Positions 45,640 to 57,213 of a stretch of DNA of 64,000 nt are shown here, in pieces. The position numbers were made by a program, and so were the translations under genes. Every line of letters starts with the position of its first letter. Position 1 is the first letter of the stretch. The notes under the pieces are model-generated. The model worked only from the letters and a program-made list of their open reading frames with translations, was not told the origin of the DNA and made no database searches. Source of the DNA: Xanthostigma xanthostigma (lineage: Eukaryota; Arthropoda; Insecta; Raphidioptera; Raphidiidae). The stretch covers positions 1,488,001 to 1,552,000 of the forward strand of contig OY754464.1 in NCBI GenBank assembly GCA_963575645.1. The letters are read 5' to 3'.

Positions 45640-47815
45640 ACATTGCACATACTTTTATTCTATAGTGAGCATAGGATTAAAATCGCAATCGAATCATTAG
45701 GGTGCAAACATATACCTCTGTCTTTTTTACGCTGTAAGCACTGGCGTATCCAGGAGGGCAAAACAAGCACAGAGAACCCAGCTTAAAGATTTCTAATTTG
45801 CCTCCTCCTGGGCCAAAAGCTGGGTACGCCCATGTTAACGTCATGGAAAAAGGCAATGTTTTTGAAACAGAGATATTTTATTCAAATTGAATGCAAGTAC
45901 ATCAACCAATCCTACCATCGGAGAAATCAGGGAATTACATCGAAGAAAGAGACGCAGATATATTTTCGATACGCTTTGTTGCATTCGCTCACCGCACATT
46001 GAGTAGATAGACTATGATTCATATAGTAATTAATTAAGTATTAAATATATGGATCTATGTGTTATTTTATCACTCAAATAAATATTTATACCGTCGAAGT
46101 AAGACATAATAGACATACCTGCAGTAAACATAATTATGTTTGGTGAATTGAATTATCGCTATTTATTCGGAGGAATAGCTACCTGAAGAACAAATGAACC
46201 AAATAAATAACTACTTACATTCAGTGAATATGGCCATCAATGAGCTAACATACCTTAAGATATAATACGCGCCACGGATCTAAAGGTTCGGAAGCTAGTC
46301 ACAAACAGCGTTGCAAAGGCACATTTTAGAGCCGTCGTGACTTCCACCACGTCCCGACGAACGCACGTTCCGTGCAGGTGCACGGAACGTGCGTTCGTCG
46401 GTTTTTGGCCGTGATCGCTCATTGCCTTTGTCACTTGTCGCTTTCCTACTTTAAAGTACAGTCGAGTACGCTATTGTCAAGTTGTTATTGCTATTTTAGT
46501 TTTGTTGAGTTGCGAGTTTGTAGTCTTTCAACAGACTGTACAAGCGCAAGCCCGCATTCGCATCGAACTTCCGAGCCTTTTAGATTCGTGGCGCGTATTA
46601 TACGTCCCTATAGAAATATCCGTAATCCTTACAATTAGAGATCAGTGGATTCTGCAAGTGCCTGGCAATCACATGACCGGCTCGAAGCACATGACCGGCT
46701 GGAAGCACATGACCGACCCGACCGGTAGAGTCTGTCATGTGATGGAGGTAAAAGTAAAAAAGTTCGCCGACAACGCCCGTGCAAAACGAGTCACATGTCC
46801 GACTTGTATATTTATTTATGTATTTTGTACTTATTGGCGTTGACTTTTATGTTTCTGTTTATTTACAAACTGTATTAACGCTCTAATAATCGTTTTTGCA
46901 TTCGCGGAAACCTTTGACCATACACACATGGACTGCGTAAGCACTGGCGTATCCAGGAGGGCAAAACAAGCACGGGGGACCCGGCTTAAGAATTTCTAAT
47001 TTGCTCCCTCCTGGGCCAAAGGCAGGGTACGCTTATGTTAACGTCATAGAAAAAGACAAAGTTATTGAAACAGAGATACTTTATTCAGATTGAATGCAAG
47101 TACATCAACCAATCGTATCATCGGGGAAATCAGGGAATTACATCGAAGAAAGAGACGCAGATATATTTTCGATACGCTTTACTGCCTTCGCTCACCGCAT
47201 GTTGAGTAAATAGACAATGATTCATATATAGTAATGGTGTACACCGATAGACTACGGTATCGGAATAGATAGAGCGACTGCGCTGATTCGATTTCGAACA
47301 TTTTTTGATGTAAAGCATCTACTGGCGCGTTTGGAAGAAAAAACGTGCTAATGCCGTGACGCTAGACGCTGTTCACGGGATGTGTTCCTTTTAATCATAT
47401 ATTTAATAATTTACTATATAAAATTATGAATCTTTGTCTATCTAGGCAACGTGCGGTAAGCGAAGGCAACAAAGCGTATCGAAAATATGTCTGCGTCTCT
47501 TTCTTCGATGTAATTCCCTGATTTCTCCGATGGTAGGATTGGTTGATGTACTTGCATTCAATTTGAATAAAGTATCTCTGTTTCAAAAACTTTGTCTTTT
47601 TCTATGACGTTAACATGGGCGTACCCTGTCTTTGGTCCAGGAGGGAGCAAATTAGAAATTTCTTAAGCCGGGTCTCGCGTGCTTGTTTTGCCCTCCTGGA
47701 TACGCCAGTGCTTACGGCGTAAAAAGAGACAGAAGTATATGTTTGCACCCAAATGGTTCGATTGCGATTTTATTCCTATGCTCAGTATAGAATAAAAGTA
47801 TATGCTTTTAATGTA
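45640..47815. repeat. triplicated block, copies A and B direct, copy C inverted
   Basis: A 300-420-bp block (CACTGGCGTATCCAGGAGGG, GAATGCAAGTACATCAACCA, GAGACGCAGATATATTTTCG) occurs at 45640-46060 (plus), 46935-47240 (plus) and 47395-47815 (minus). The outer two share a longer flank and may be the inverted ends of a 2.2-kb element, with the middle copy and a MITE nested inside. Confidence 0.75.
46262..46602. mobile_element. MITE X, copy 1, with long central hairpin
   Basis: The ends TATAATACGCGCCACGGATC and its near-complement bound a 340-bp element. 46355-46376 and 46379-46400 form a perfect 22-bp stem with a 2-base loop. A second copy is at 56902-57213. Confidence 0.75.
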
Positions 47816-47849
47816 TAGTTACTAGAATTTCGTTAAATGACCGCGCGAA

Positions 47850-48073
47850 AATATGAGGTAAAGCTTGTAAGTTTGGATAAAGGAGGTAATCTCCAAAACT
47901 ACTCATCCGATGTCAAAAATGTTTTAACAATATTTATGGACCTTTAGGATGAACGTATAGGCTATATATTATCGCGTTAAAATTAAAAGGGCTTTTCGTT
48001 GAGACCAATTTTGCAACGCAAGTCAACGAAAAAACGGTGACAATCCACGGGCGAAGCCGGGCCGGGTCGCTAG
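47850..48073 (+). mobile_element. Helitron-like tail ending CTAG
   Basis: Same family as 37570-37795. It ends GCCGGGCCGGGTCGCTAG before T, matching the Helitron rule (hairpin then CTRR, insertion between A and T). The 5' end is not certain. Confidence 0.65.
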
Positions 48074-49022
48074 TAAGAAATAATGCGAAGGGGGCTCCCG
48101 TTAAGGTAGAGTTTTCTTCTCTGGCATCCCCGTAACGGAAGTACACTGTAAAATCTATTGCATAATATTTATAATAACCCGGATTTTAGTTAAAGCATCT
48201 TCATACTATAATCAAAGAAAATTTGAAGTTTGAACTTCACAATGTCTTACTTAACTATTAACTGTAATTTATGTACCGTATTGTTATTATTTAATTATAA
48301 TAATTGAGCGAACAGATAATTTCTTTGAAAAATTATAATGACATAATATTGTTTATCCGCTGATGATAATGCTAATAAAACAATAGAATGTAGGTAGAGC
48401 CAAGGCAAATATGTGCTTGTTAGACACATGTACAGGGTGGCTTTTTAAAACTCGAACACCTTTTTATTTCGTAGAGGAAGGGTTTATTTGGTTTTTGGGA
48501 TTTTGGTTATTCTCAAAAATGAAGCGTGTTTAATCCTAACAGTCCAAGCGGCAGGGCGAAATATTCTGGGAAACATTCTGGGAAGGTATTGTTCAAACAT
48601 GAATCAGTGATTTTTCACTAATTACACTCGCAATATGAATTAGTGAATATAAAAATTCACTATTTATATAAGTAAATATAAAAATTCACTAATTATATAA
48701 GTGACTATTAAATGTCATCTTACATATTTTTTAAAAACTTTATTTATTCGTTACTGTCACTAGTATAATCAACTTTTATATTTTTACAAGTCCATTAAAA
48801 ATTGAATACAAAATAAAGAATTACAGAAGTCGCGTCAAAAAACATGTTATAGGGGGCTGCCTCACGAACTCCGTTCCGACGAACCGAAGCGCTCATTTCC
48901 GCGGTTCGAAATATTACTTTGTATACGGGTGAATTGCTTTGGTAGCTATAGAAATCATTGCAATACAGAAAATCATTTTGCATAAAATACAACATAGACC
49001 GGAGTCCGGACGCTCAACGGAG
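48074..49022. other. unassigned region
   Basis: Contains short repeats of AAAATTCACTAATTATATAAG near 48640-48710. No gene. Confidence 0.35.
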
Positions 49023-49030
49023 GTTCGTAT

Positions 49031-49388
49031 CAGTGCCGTAAATAGGGCGGTGCCACCGGTGCCCAGGCACAGGGCGTAGACTCTGGGGGGCACAAGAATG
49101 GCCAGACCAGGCAGGACTATTATTTTTTCGGTTTGCTCCTGATAAGTTCCCGCTGCGCCCCTAGTGCTCGATTCCAATACATACGTACCTACATGCCAGT
49201 ATCATCAAAAACGTCTATTAAATTAGACAAAACACCAAGTTCCTTGTGCTTTATTTCATCACCCTGAATGAAATAAAGTAGGCCTATACATAGCATTGCT
49301 CTAGGGTACCTATAATATCTAAAAAAAAAAACAAGGGCGCAGTTATAGAAGCTCGCACAGGGCGCAAAAAAGACTATTTACGGCACTG
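49031..49388. mobile_element. hAT-type MITE with perfect 8-bp duplication
   Basis: CAGTGCCGTAAATAG and CTATTTACGGCACTG are exact inverted ends. GTTCGTAT flanks both sides (49023-49030 and 49389-49396). The 358-bp interior is non-coding. Confidence 0.85.
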
Positions 49389-49499
49389 GTTCGTATACAT
49401 TTTATGTGGAACGATTTTTTGTAATGCATTAATAATTTGCCATGCTACCATATCAACAAAACTCACGTATGTTGCGTCTAGCTTCGCAGTACACGAACC

Positions 49500-49531
49500 G
49501 CTTGAAGCAGTCGAAACCGACTGCTTCAAGC
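49500..49531. repeat. perfect hairpin
   Basis: GCTTGAAGCAGTCG and its complement are separated by AAAC. Part of the same motif recurs at 49585-49600. Confidence 0.7.
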
Positions 49532-49618
49532 AGTCTGGAGTCTTTCTATCGAGATTTATAACAAATCAATAAAAAATATTCCACTGACTGCTTGAAGCGG
49601 GTCTGAAATTCATAGTGC

Positions 49619-50188
49619 GAGATCCGGTATTAGAAATATATATATTTTCATCTGTTATGTGATGACAAAGATTATATGTAGATAATATTATATACATTGA
49701 TAAATCGCACATGGGTATTGTAGCTAAATCGCGTACCGATGCTGTTAAATTAAATAAATTCTAATAATTTAACTTTTTGGATCAACTTCCCCGATTTGTT
49801 AATTATAATCATAATCACAATCGAGTCTAAGATGAGAGAATATGACACAAATAAAATGATAACAAAACAAATAGACTCAAAGTACACATAACACAACTAT
49901 TTACAAGGTATGTTTATGTGGATGATCTATATTTATGTATAGAACCAATGGTATATTCCAATTCCTTGTGTCATATTCCCTCATTTTAGGATCGATTTTT
50001 ATGATTAACAAATCGAGGAAGTTGATCCAAAAAAAGTCAATTTTTATTTAATTTAACAGCATCGGTACGCGAATCAGCTAGGCAACCCATGTGCGATTTA
50101 TCAATGTTTATATTATTATCTAACATGCAATCTTTGTCATCATCAAATAACAGATGAGGGTATATATTTCTAATACAGGATCTTAGAC
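49619..50188. mobile_element. foldback element
   Basis: About 200-bp arms: AGATCCGGTATTAGAAATA, GATCAACTTCCCCGATTTGT and AACAGCATCGGTACGCGA-type segments appear in inverted orientation on both sides of a centre near 49900. Confidence 0.75.
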
Positions 50189-50712
50189 CAGCCCTGTATA
50201 TTCAAAATTTCAAAGAACGTCTTCGCCCAACATGGTAACTATGGTTTTGAAGTAAATGACATTTCGAACCATTGCAACGCCAATTTACGCAGACACCCCT
50301 GCAGTCACGTCTGTTCAAGAGTTCAAGACATTTCTAATTTAAACCATTAATACGACTTATGATTCCATGTATAACTATATATTATAAATATTAAAATTAG
50401 ATTGTGTAGGTGCTGTAGGCGCCAGTCTATAGCGTAGTTGGTTTTATTGTCTATATTTTCCACCATTATTTTCCTCTAAACACAGATAATACACGCTTTG
50501 ATGTTTTTATAATACCATAGTGCAATTATTCACTAGAAACCATTTTAACGGAGTTACCTGCTGTCCGCCTGACCTCAGTAACGAAACTTTTATCAATGAG
50601 CAATAAACACAGTTTTTGGATAAATTTTGCACGTTGCTTATTTTGTTTTATTTCCAGCAGTCCAGAATTATCTGATTTGTGTTTATAATTACACTTAAAA
50701 TTATAATTGAAA

Positions 50713-50920
50713 GTCAGTCGGTCTGTACGTACGTACGTACGTCCGAACTCTACAGGTCGCAATTATTGACGGATCGCCTTGATTAATATTTTACTCGCTT
50801 TGTTTATTATCTGACTAGAACCCTATCAGCAATTGTCGGTCGGTCTGTACGTAGGTACGTCCGAACTCTACATGTCGCAATTTTTGACGGATCGCCTTGA
50901 TTTATATTTTACTCGCTATT
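50713..50920. repeat. 85-bp direct repeat pair
   Basis: TCGGTCTGTACGTACG and GTCGCAATTATTGACGGATC at 50715-50800 recur at 50835-50920. Confidence 0.75.
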
Positions 50921-51012
50921 TAAATTCATTGAAATTTAGTTAGTAGTTTAATTTTGATAAACAATTTTATTTTATTTTCTTTCTCAGTAAGATAGCTATT
51001 GTTTGCTACAAT

Positions 51013-51065
51013 TATTATAATAATAATAATAATAATAATAATATAATAATAATAATAATAATAAA
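51013..51065. repeat. (TAA)n microsatellite
   Basis: About 17 AAT/TAA units. Confidence 0.9.
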
Positions 51066-51260
51066 AATAGTTAACATTATTGTTAGCAGAACAGATTATT
51101 AAGAAACACCCATTGTTACATCGCTATATTAGAATGAATATTTTTCAAACACTGTCACCGTCGGAATCCGAACTACGAATTTTTTCACTATCGCGGCGGA
51201 CTGGATTTCCTTTCCCTACAGTAAAATTAATAGAATTGCGAACATATTATGTATTCCATC

Positions 51261-51506
51261 AAAAACATAAATGTGAAAAATGGAGCCAATTTCAATATTC
51301 AATACAAAAAGAATTGAGATCTAAAAAGGTGCCAAGTTTTCACTTGGCAAGTTTTCGTGTTTTATATTATGATTATAGGTACCTAAACTTCAGATATTAT
51401 GTAGGTATCAAAACTTACCAAGTGAAAACTTGACACCTTTTTAGATCTCAATTCTTTTTTTATTGAATATTGAACTTAGCTCCCTTTTTCACATTTATGT
51501 TTTTGT
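51261..51506. mobile_element. palindromic MITE Q, copy 2
   Basis: Arms share AACATAAATGTGAAAAA, GAATTGAGATCTAAAAAGG and ACTTGGCA with their complements. Same family as 35926-36125. Confidence 0.7.
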
Positions 51507-51544
51507 AAAGAAATTATTATTATTTATCATTCAAAAGTGATTTG

Positions 51545-51597
51545 TAAAATAATCTTTTTTCCTGTAAGTACATAATATGTACTTACAGGAAAAAAGG
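51545..51597. repeat. hairpin
   Basis: TTTTTTCCTGTAAGTACATA and its complement around a TATG centre. Confidence 0.7.
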
Positions 51598-51699
51598 CGT
51601 TATTAAAAATCGATTGCTTGGAAAATATTTCAAATCTTAAAAAATCACTGTTTTCTGATTTTTTCCTTTATATACACACAATTAGGTACCTAGCTGGAC

Positions 51700-52357
51700 G
51701 CCAAATTTCAACTTTCTAGGTCATCTGGAAGTGAGTTAGGTTTTTGATCTATATGTCAGTGAGTCAGTCAGTCAGTCAGTGATAAAAATGCCGATCTTTA
51801 GACGTTAATATCTCAAGAACCGTTTGAGCTATATTTATGAAATTTGGGGTTCTAGTTAATCTATGGGGTTTTAATAAATAAACCAAATTTCATGTGTTTA
51901 CGTTAAATAGATTTTGAGTTATTAAGGGGTCAAAAGTGGCTCCAACTGGTTCGTGTAATATAACACACGGCTGCTGCTTCCTTCTAGACACTCCCACGAA
52001 AATTTAAGTACTTATATTTTGCTATTATGTTTTAAATTATGTGAGTTTTTGTTGCTCAAACATTATTTGATCCAAATGATATAATTAAACAGTAAAACTA
52101 GCGTTGTATTTCATAATTTCCCAACATCAACGGAAGTTTTAATGTGTTATATTCTCAGCTTCAAAAGATTTAATACTTTCCGTAACGCCTTTAAGCACAT
52201 CCTGGTATAAGGCGCTACAATTCTATAACACTAGTAATTCATTTTTGTCAGTAGCGGAAGTTTTAAAAAAATAATTACTATTTCATCGTTAATATATTAT
52301 CACATTGTAAAATGTCATGTTTACCGGGTGTAATAAAAACAACCTAATCTTTGAACA
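51700..52357. other. unassigned, probably repeat-derived
   Basis: 51700-51990 (GTCAGTCAGTCAGTCAGTGA, then CAAGAACCGTTTGAGCTATA and AAATTTGGGGTTCTAG) has the look of an insect SINE or Helitron body, but no ends were defined. Confidence 0.35.
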
Positions 52358-52991
52358 TCTTAATATATAAAAATTACGTGTCACATGTTTGTCCGCGATG
52401 AACTCCTAAACTACTGAACCGATTTTAAATTTGATTTGCACACCGTGTGCAATTCGACCCAACTTGAAAGATAGGATAGCTTACATTTCAATTTATAGTT
52501 GCAATATTATTTTATTGCAAATTATTTGTCTATTCCTTGACAGTCATAATACAACCATATAAGATGGCGAACCTGTTGACTGGATTGAGTGAATATTCAA
52601 TAGATGGCGCAACGAACTTAACAACCATATAAGATGGCAATACCTGTTGACTGGATTGAGTGAATATTCAATAGATGGCGCAACGAACTTAACAACCATA
52701 TATCTAGATCGAGGATGTAAAAAAACTGAATATCGTTTAAAACTGCTCGGCACGACGGCGCAGCCGGAGTGCTCGAAATAGAGCAAGTGTTTTAAAGACC
52801 AGTTATCCACGAATACTTTACGCTATTTTTTTCGAGCACGACGGCGCAGCCGGAGTGCTCGACATACACACATATACGCCCATGTATATTTTAAAATAGC
52901 TAGCAATTAATAAAATAGATAGATAGATGTTCCAATTAAATTGTTTTACTATTTCACTTTATACGTAGCGAAGCACGTACAGGGCCGCTAG
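52358..52991 (+). mobile_element. non-autonomous Helitron
   Basis: Begins TCTTAATATATAAAAATTAC after A and ends ACAGGGCCGCTAG before T, as Helitrons do. The interior holds a 70-bp tandem duplication (CAACCATATAAGATGGC...) at 52553-52700 and two copies of CACGACGGCGCAGCCGGAGT. 634 bp, no Rep/helicase frame. Confidence 0.75.
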
Positions 52992-53059
52992 TAGTGTATA
53001 AATAGTACCTATATCACACTTTCGGCCAGTGTGGTGTATACTATTTTTCTTCATACCTC

Positions 53060-53260
53060 GGTCGAAAGCACGCTTATTAAATACATCAATTTATGAATTA
53101 CTTATTAATTACATAAAAACACAGATAGATTCCAAGAAGCTTTGAGGTTATACGTAAAAAAACGAATGACAACTATTCGCGACTGTTAGCTAAAATGTAA
53201 TAGGGCTGCTATGTTTTTTATGTTGAAATGTTTTCTTTTTGTTTGAACGAAGTGAAAACG
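53060..53260. repeat. dispersed repeat V, copy 2
   Basis: Inverted relative to 42960-43240. Confidence 0.55.
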
Positions 53261-53999
53261 TAAAAATTATTTACCCACGCCAAAATACGTAAACAAACAC
53301 CTGTCGAAATATTAAAGCCATTATCGAAATTATGTCACTCGTCGTCATCAACAAACGCCATGTTCCCAACTTTAAGTTACAAGCAGCGTCACTTAAATGA
53401 CTATTCTGGTAGCTAATAAAAGTGAGTTTTGCACGTTTTTATTCCAAACGCGTTATACATCAGAAATGTGGGTGTAGCGTTTACGCGCGGTTGAAGTACA
53501 ACATGTTAATAATACATACATCGTTAAATTTACATTTTTACTGTATAGCCAGATATGTAAATAAACGGATAAAAAACAAACCGTAGGAAATTTAGCTGTT
53601 TTTATAAATCTTCATGCAAAACATTTGGTTTTATAACGTTGGCCACAACACAACCACAACCTCATCCTTAAAAGATATTATGTAGGTATATTGTTGTTAA
53701 CTATACTATTTTAAAAAAACACAACAATAATAATGTATTGTATAGTTTTATCGACACAAAAAATCATATTTTGTAATGTAAGTACAAAACACTGGAACGG
53801 TTTTGAGGAATTGTTCAGATCTTTCCCTAACTTAGCACCTACGGGATTATTGGGGAAAAAGCTAGGTTATAACAGAAAGATCTGTGAGATTACCTGTTCG
53901 ATGTCACTTCACTGTGCAGCGTGCAAGAGCAAGGACACGTAACGGTTGAAAATAGTAAAGTGTAGGCGGAGAAAGGCTATATATTGAAGACTTACAGAG
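53261..53999. other. unassigned intergenic DNA
   Basis: No gene recognised. Confidence 0.35.
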
Positions 54000-54172
54000 C
54001 GACAACTATTCGGAACCCAAAGGAATGGTGAGACCTCTGGTCCTAAGGGGGGTTTTGACAGGTAAACATTGATTTAGAAAAGCATGATGGACGCTAACTT
54101 AGCCTCCATCATGCTTTTCTCACCAGAGGTCTCACCATTCCTTTTGGGTTCCGAATAGCCGACTATTCACTT
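54000..54172. mobile_element. palindromic MITE
   Basis: CTATTCGGAACCCAAAGGAA, GTGAGACCTCTGG and GAAAAGCATGATGG are matched by their complements. The centre is near 54088. Confidence 0.75.
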
Positions 54173-55009
54173 AGTCATTATGTTGAAGATTATTGAAAAC
54201 ATTCCTTTTGTCTTCTTCAGACAAAAAGAGCGGACAAAAGATCAATGCTCTTAGTACAATAACATTATTATATCTACACATACAGACATTTATCCTATTT
54301 AAAACTGAAATAGTTCCTAGAATTCTTCTTTTCCTGTAAAATAAATCACTCAAAATATAGTAGGGTCATCAAGTTTATAAAAATATCATCCTGAAAGTTG
54401 GAGAAATTATTGGTAGTACCGGGGTTTTTTTAGACTCTTGACAAGGTATAAGAAACTGAGTTAACATCTGCGGCAGATGTTACTGATTCTTAACAAATCG
54501 GAAGAGTCTTTTGCGTAAAAAGATGACACGAGGCAATGTGCTGTAGGTATATAGATTAATTCTAACAGCTTGCAAGCGGGCAGGTGCTCGTTTGATCGAC
54601 AGACCATAGCGTTTTTATAAATTCATCAGCTAAGAAATGCATTCGTGTTTACTACCAAAACACACGCTGATGACTTCAGCTGTCTAGCGCCTCTAAGCTA
54701 GAATATCTTCTCTCTTTTTACTAGCGAAGTTGTGGGATTAGGCACTAATTCTATATAGAATAGAGTAGAGTAGAACATCAACGCTGCTGCCCAAAGGAGA
54801 AATATCGAGAAAAGACCATCTCGGATTTCGAGCTGTGATAGAAATTAAGTTGTCAAAACCAAAAGAACAAGTTTCAAGAAATCTTGACTTTGTAAAGATA
54901 GGACTTCACCACGTGCTGCCAAAATAGGTCGCCTGGTTTTTCCGTAGAAATGTTTATCCAAAAATAGGCCACGAGTCTATTTATTTTAGTAACCAAAAGT
55001 CGGTAAATA
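54173..55009. other. unassigned intergenic DNA
   Basis: No gene or repeat partner recognised. Confidence 0.35.
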
Positions 55010-55246
55010 TCAAGGTAATTTTCGCGGCTTACGCAGGCGGCCTTTTTTCAGCATTGGATCTCTGTAATTTGTAATTAATTTCGCAATTTTTGCACTCGTA
55101 CGAATAAAATTTTGAAAGGAGCATCTTATAGTAGTATCACCAGACACTAAACGGTAATCGTTTCTACTTAATTTAGCTAATGTTTCTACAGAAATTAAAC
55201 ATCTTTGAAGTGAACAATCAGCGCTGATATTCCTAACTTTCTTCAA
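55010..55246 (-). CDS. possible exon of an unknown protein
   Basis: A 78-codon frame with protein-like composition (LISVETLAKLSRNDYRLV, IRCSFQNFIRTSAKIAKLI, then a basic tail ending RKPRKLP). It could be an exon of a gene or a decayed transposon protein. No family and no convincing splice partners were identified. Confidence 0.25.
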   Translation of the reverse strand: MKKVRNISADCSLQRCLISVETLAKLSRNDYRLVSGDTTIRCSFQNFIRTSAKIAKLITNYRDPMLKKGRLRKPRKLP

Positions 55247-55544
55247 ACTTGGCTCGTGGTCTCACTGCAGCGGACAGGTGTAGAACGATGGACTCAGGTA
55301 TCTCAAGTAACAAAGCGTGCTTCGAAAAGAATAGGTCCTTAAGATTACCTTTTTATCATGCATAGAAGCAATTGGTATGTATTTTTATAACAACATATCT
55401 TCACTTCCGTCAGCTGCTTGGTAATATTTATTTTTATTGTTGAATTGGTACGTGTTTCTCAATAATTAATAGACTAGGCACCACAATTTTAATGATATTT
55501 CTTCCAATTTTTAAAGGGTGATGTCCTTTAAAGAGATACTTACT

Positions 55545-55745
55545 AGATAGTAGGAGAGCTATCAAACATTTTTAGGTAGGTATTTGAGACACTTTTTGTG
55601 TAATGTCAACACAAACTCGAAGACCTGGCTAAAGGCTTGTAGGGCCTAGCCAAGCCTTGAATTTTTGACTTTGTGAAATTGCATTTGCAAAAAAAAATTC
55701 TTGAGGCATTTTAAAACCTTCAAATTTAGTATTTAATAAAATAAA
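55545..55745 (-). repeat. dispersed repeat R, copy 4 (inverted)
   Basis: AACACAAACTCGAAGACCTGG and the flanking GTAGGGCCTAGCCAAGC are the complement of copy 1. Confidence 0.65.
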
Positions 55746-55904
55746 AAATAAATAAGCCAGATTATTCTGTTATAATTTATCACTAAGTACCTACGAAATA
55801 TAAATGAATTTTATATTTCGTATATTTTATTTTATTCGTATATTTTATTTTATATTTCATCAGTACAAATAAACAAGCCGTGAGGTGGGTTGTCTATTGG
55901 GACC

Positions 55905-55990
55905 CAACAAGTGCGACTCATGACTACCCCTCAGCCAGATCTTCGATTTTGTGTTCAAAACATTACAAAAGAAGCGTTACAGTGCGGCAA
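55905..55990 (+). repeat. dispersed repeat R, copy 5
   Basis: CTACCCCTCAGCCAGATC and CTTCGATTTTGTGTTC. Confidence 0.6.
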
Positions 55991-56489
55991 TGAGCACAGG
56001 CGCAGCTCTGTATCTTGTCTAGTTTCTGAGATAAACGAGTTTGAAATTTTCTAATTTTCTAATGCTCATAACTCCGAAACGAGAAGAGATGCAGTTCTGC
56101 GCTTGTGCTCATTCGATTCAGCGGACTTTTTTCTATAAGGTCACGTAAATTCAGGCATATCCGTGAAAAACTTTAGTTGGCCATGATGTGTAAAAAAAAT
56201 GTAATAAGGAAAACTGATGTTAATTTGTTTACACCATGGACATAATGTCCATGCCCATAATACACTCGAAAAAGGAAGATCGGTGATACGTTATTGTTAC
56301 CCGTCTCTCAGTACAGTTTGCGCGGTTGCCTACAGCATAGGGTAATATTGATGAAAAGCCGAGTTTTTGCTTGTCTTGTCAAAACGGCTACTCTGTGTAG
56401 TCCTGGAAATGGCTTCTACTACTGTTTGAACGAAATAAAATAAAGCGACTGCCAATCTTTGTAAATGGATTGTAAATTATAGACGCTCA

Positions 56490-56600
56490 ACAGCTGTGGT
56501 CATTAGTGTTTAGAGAATCTGCCAGCCGGCATACACAAACCAGCTGGTATGAGTTCGCAATTTCCATAAGACATTGGAATACTAACTACATTCCTCTTTG
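56490..56600 (+). repeat. dispersed repeat U
   Basis: TCTGCCAGCCGGCATACACA and AAGACATTGGAATACTAACTA match 44530-44610. Confidence 0.5.
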
Positions 56601-56901
56601 TAAGAACGTTATTGGTTGTTTTCGAGTTTTGAAACATTTTAAATTTAGATTTAAAGTTGGACGTCGTATCAGAAACTCAGTATTTGAGCACTGAACGCTG
56701 GAGCGTTAGAAAAGGTCCTGTCCTAATCTTACCAAATAAATTACTCAGATACTAACAGACGCTCGGCCCCTGAAAAAATATAGTTCTGCAGTTCAAGTGC
56801 ACTACGAAAGTGCTTCTGTACTGTGATTGGTCAGAAGCAACCTCTGTAGCTCGATGATGATGATCCGTTGATAGTTAATTTCGATTAGTTTTTCAATCAA
56901 G

Positions 56902-57213
56902 TATAATACACACCAATAATCTAAAAGGCTCGGAAGTTAGATGCGAATGCAGTCTGTTGAAAAACTACAAACTCGCAACTCAACAAAACTAAAATAACAA
57001 TAACAACTTGACAATGGCGTACTCGACTGTACTTTGAAGCAGGAAAGCGACAAGTGACAAAGGCAACGAGCGATCACGGCCAATCACCGACGAGCGCACG
57101 TTCCGTGCAGGCAGCTGGGAGGTGGTGGGAGTCTCAACGGCTCTAAAATGTGCCTTTGTGACGCTGTTTGTGACTAACTTCCGAACCTTTTAGATCCGTG
57201 GCGCGTATTATAC
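56902..57213. mobile_element. MITE X, copy 2
   Basis: Same ends as 46262-46602, in the opposite internal orientation. It lacks the perfect central hairpin (CACGTTCCGTGCAGGCAG at the centre). Confidence 0.7.
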
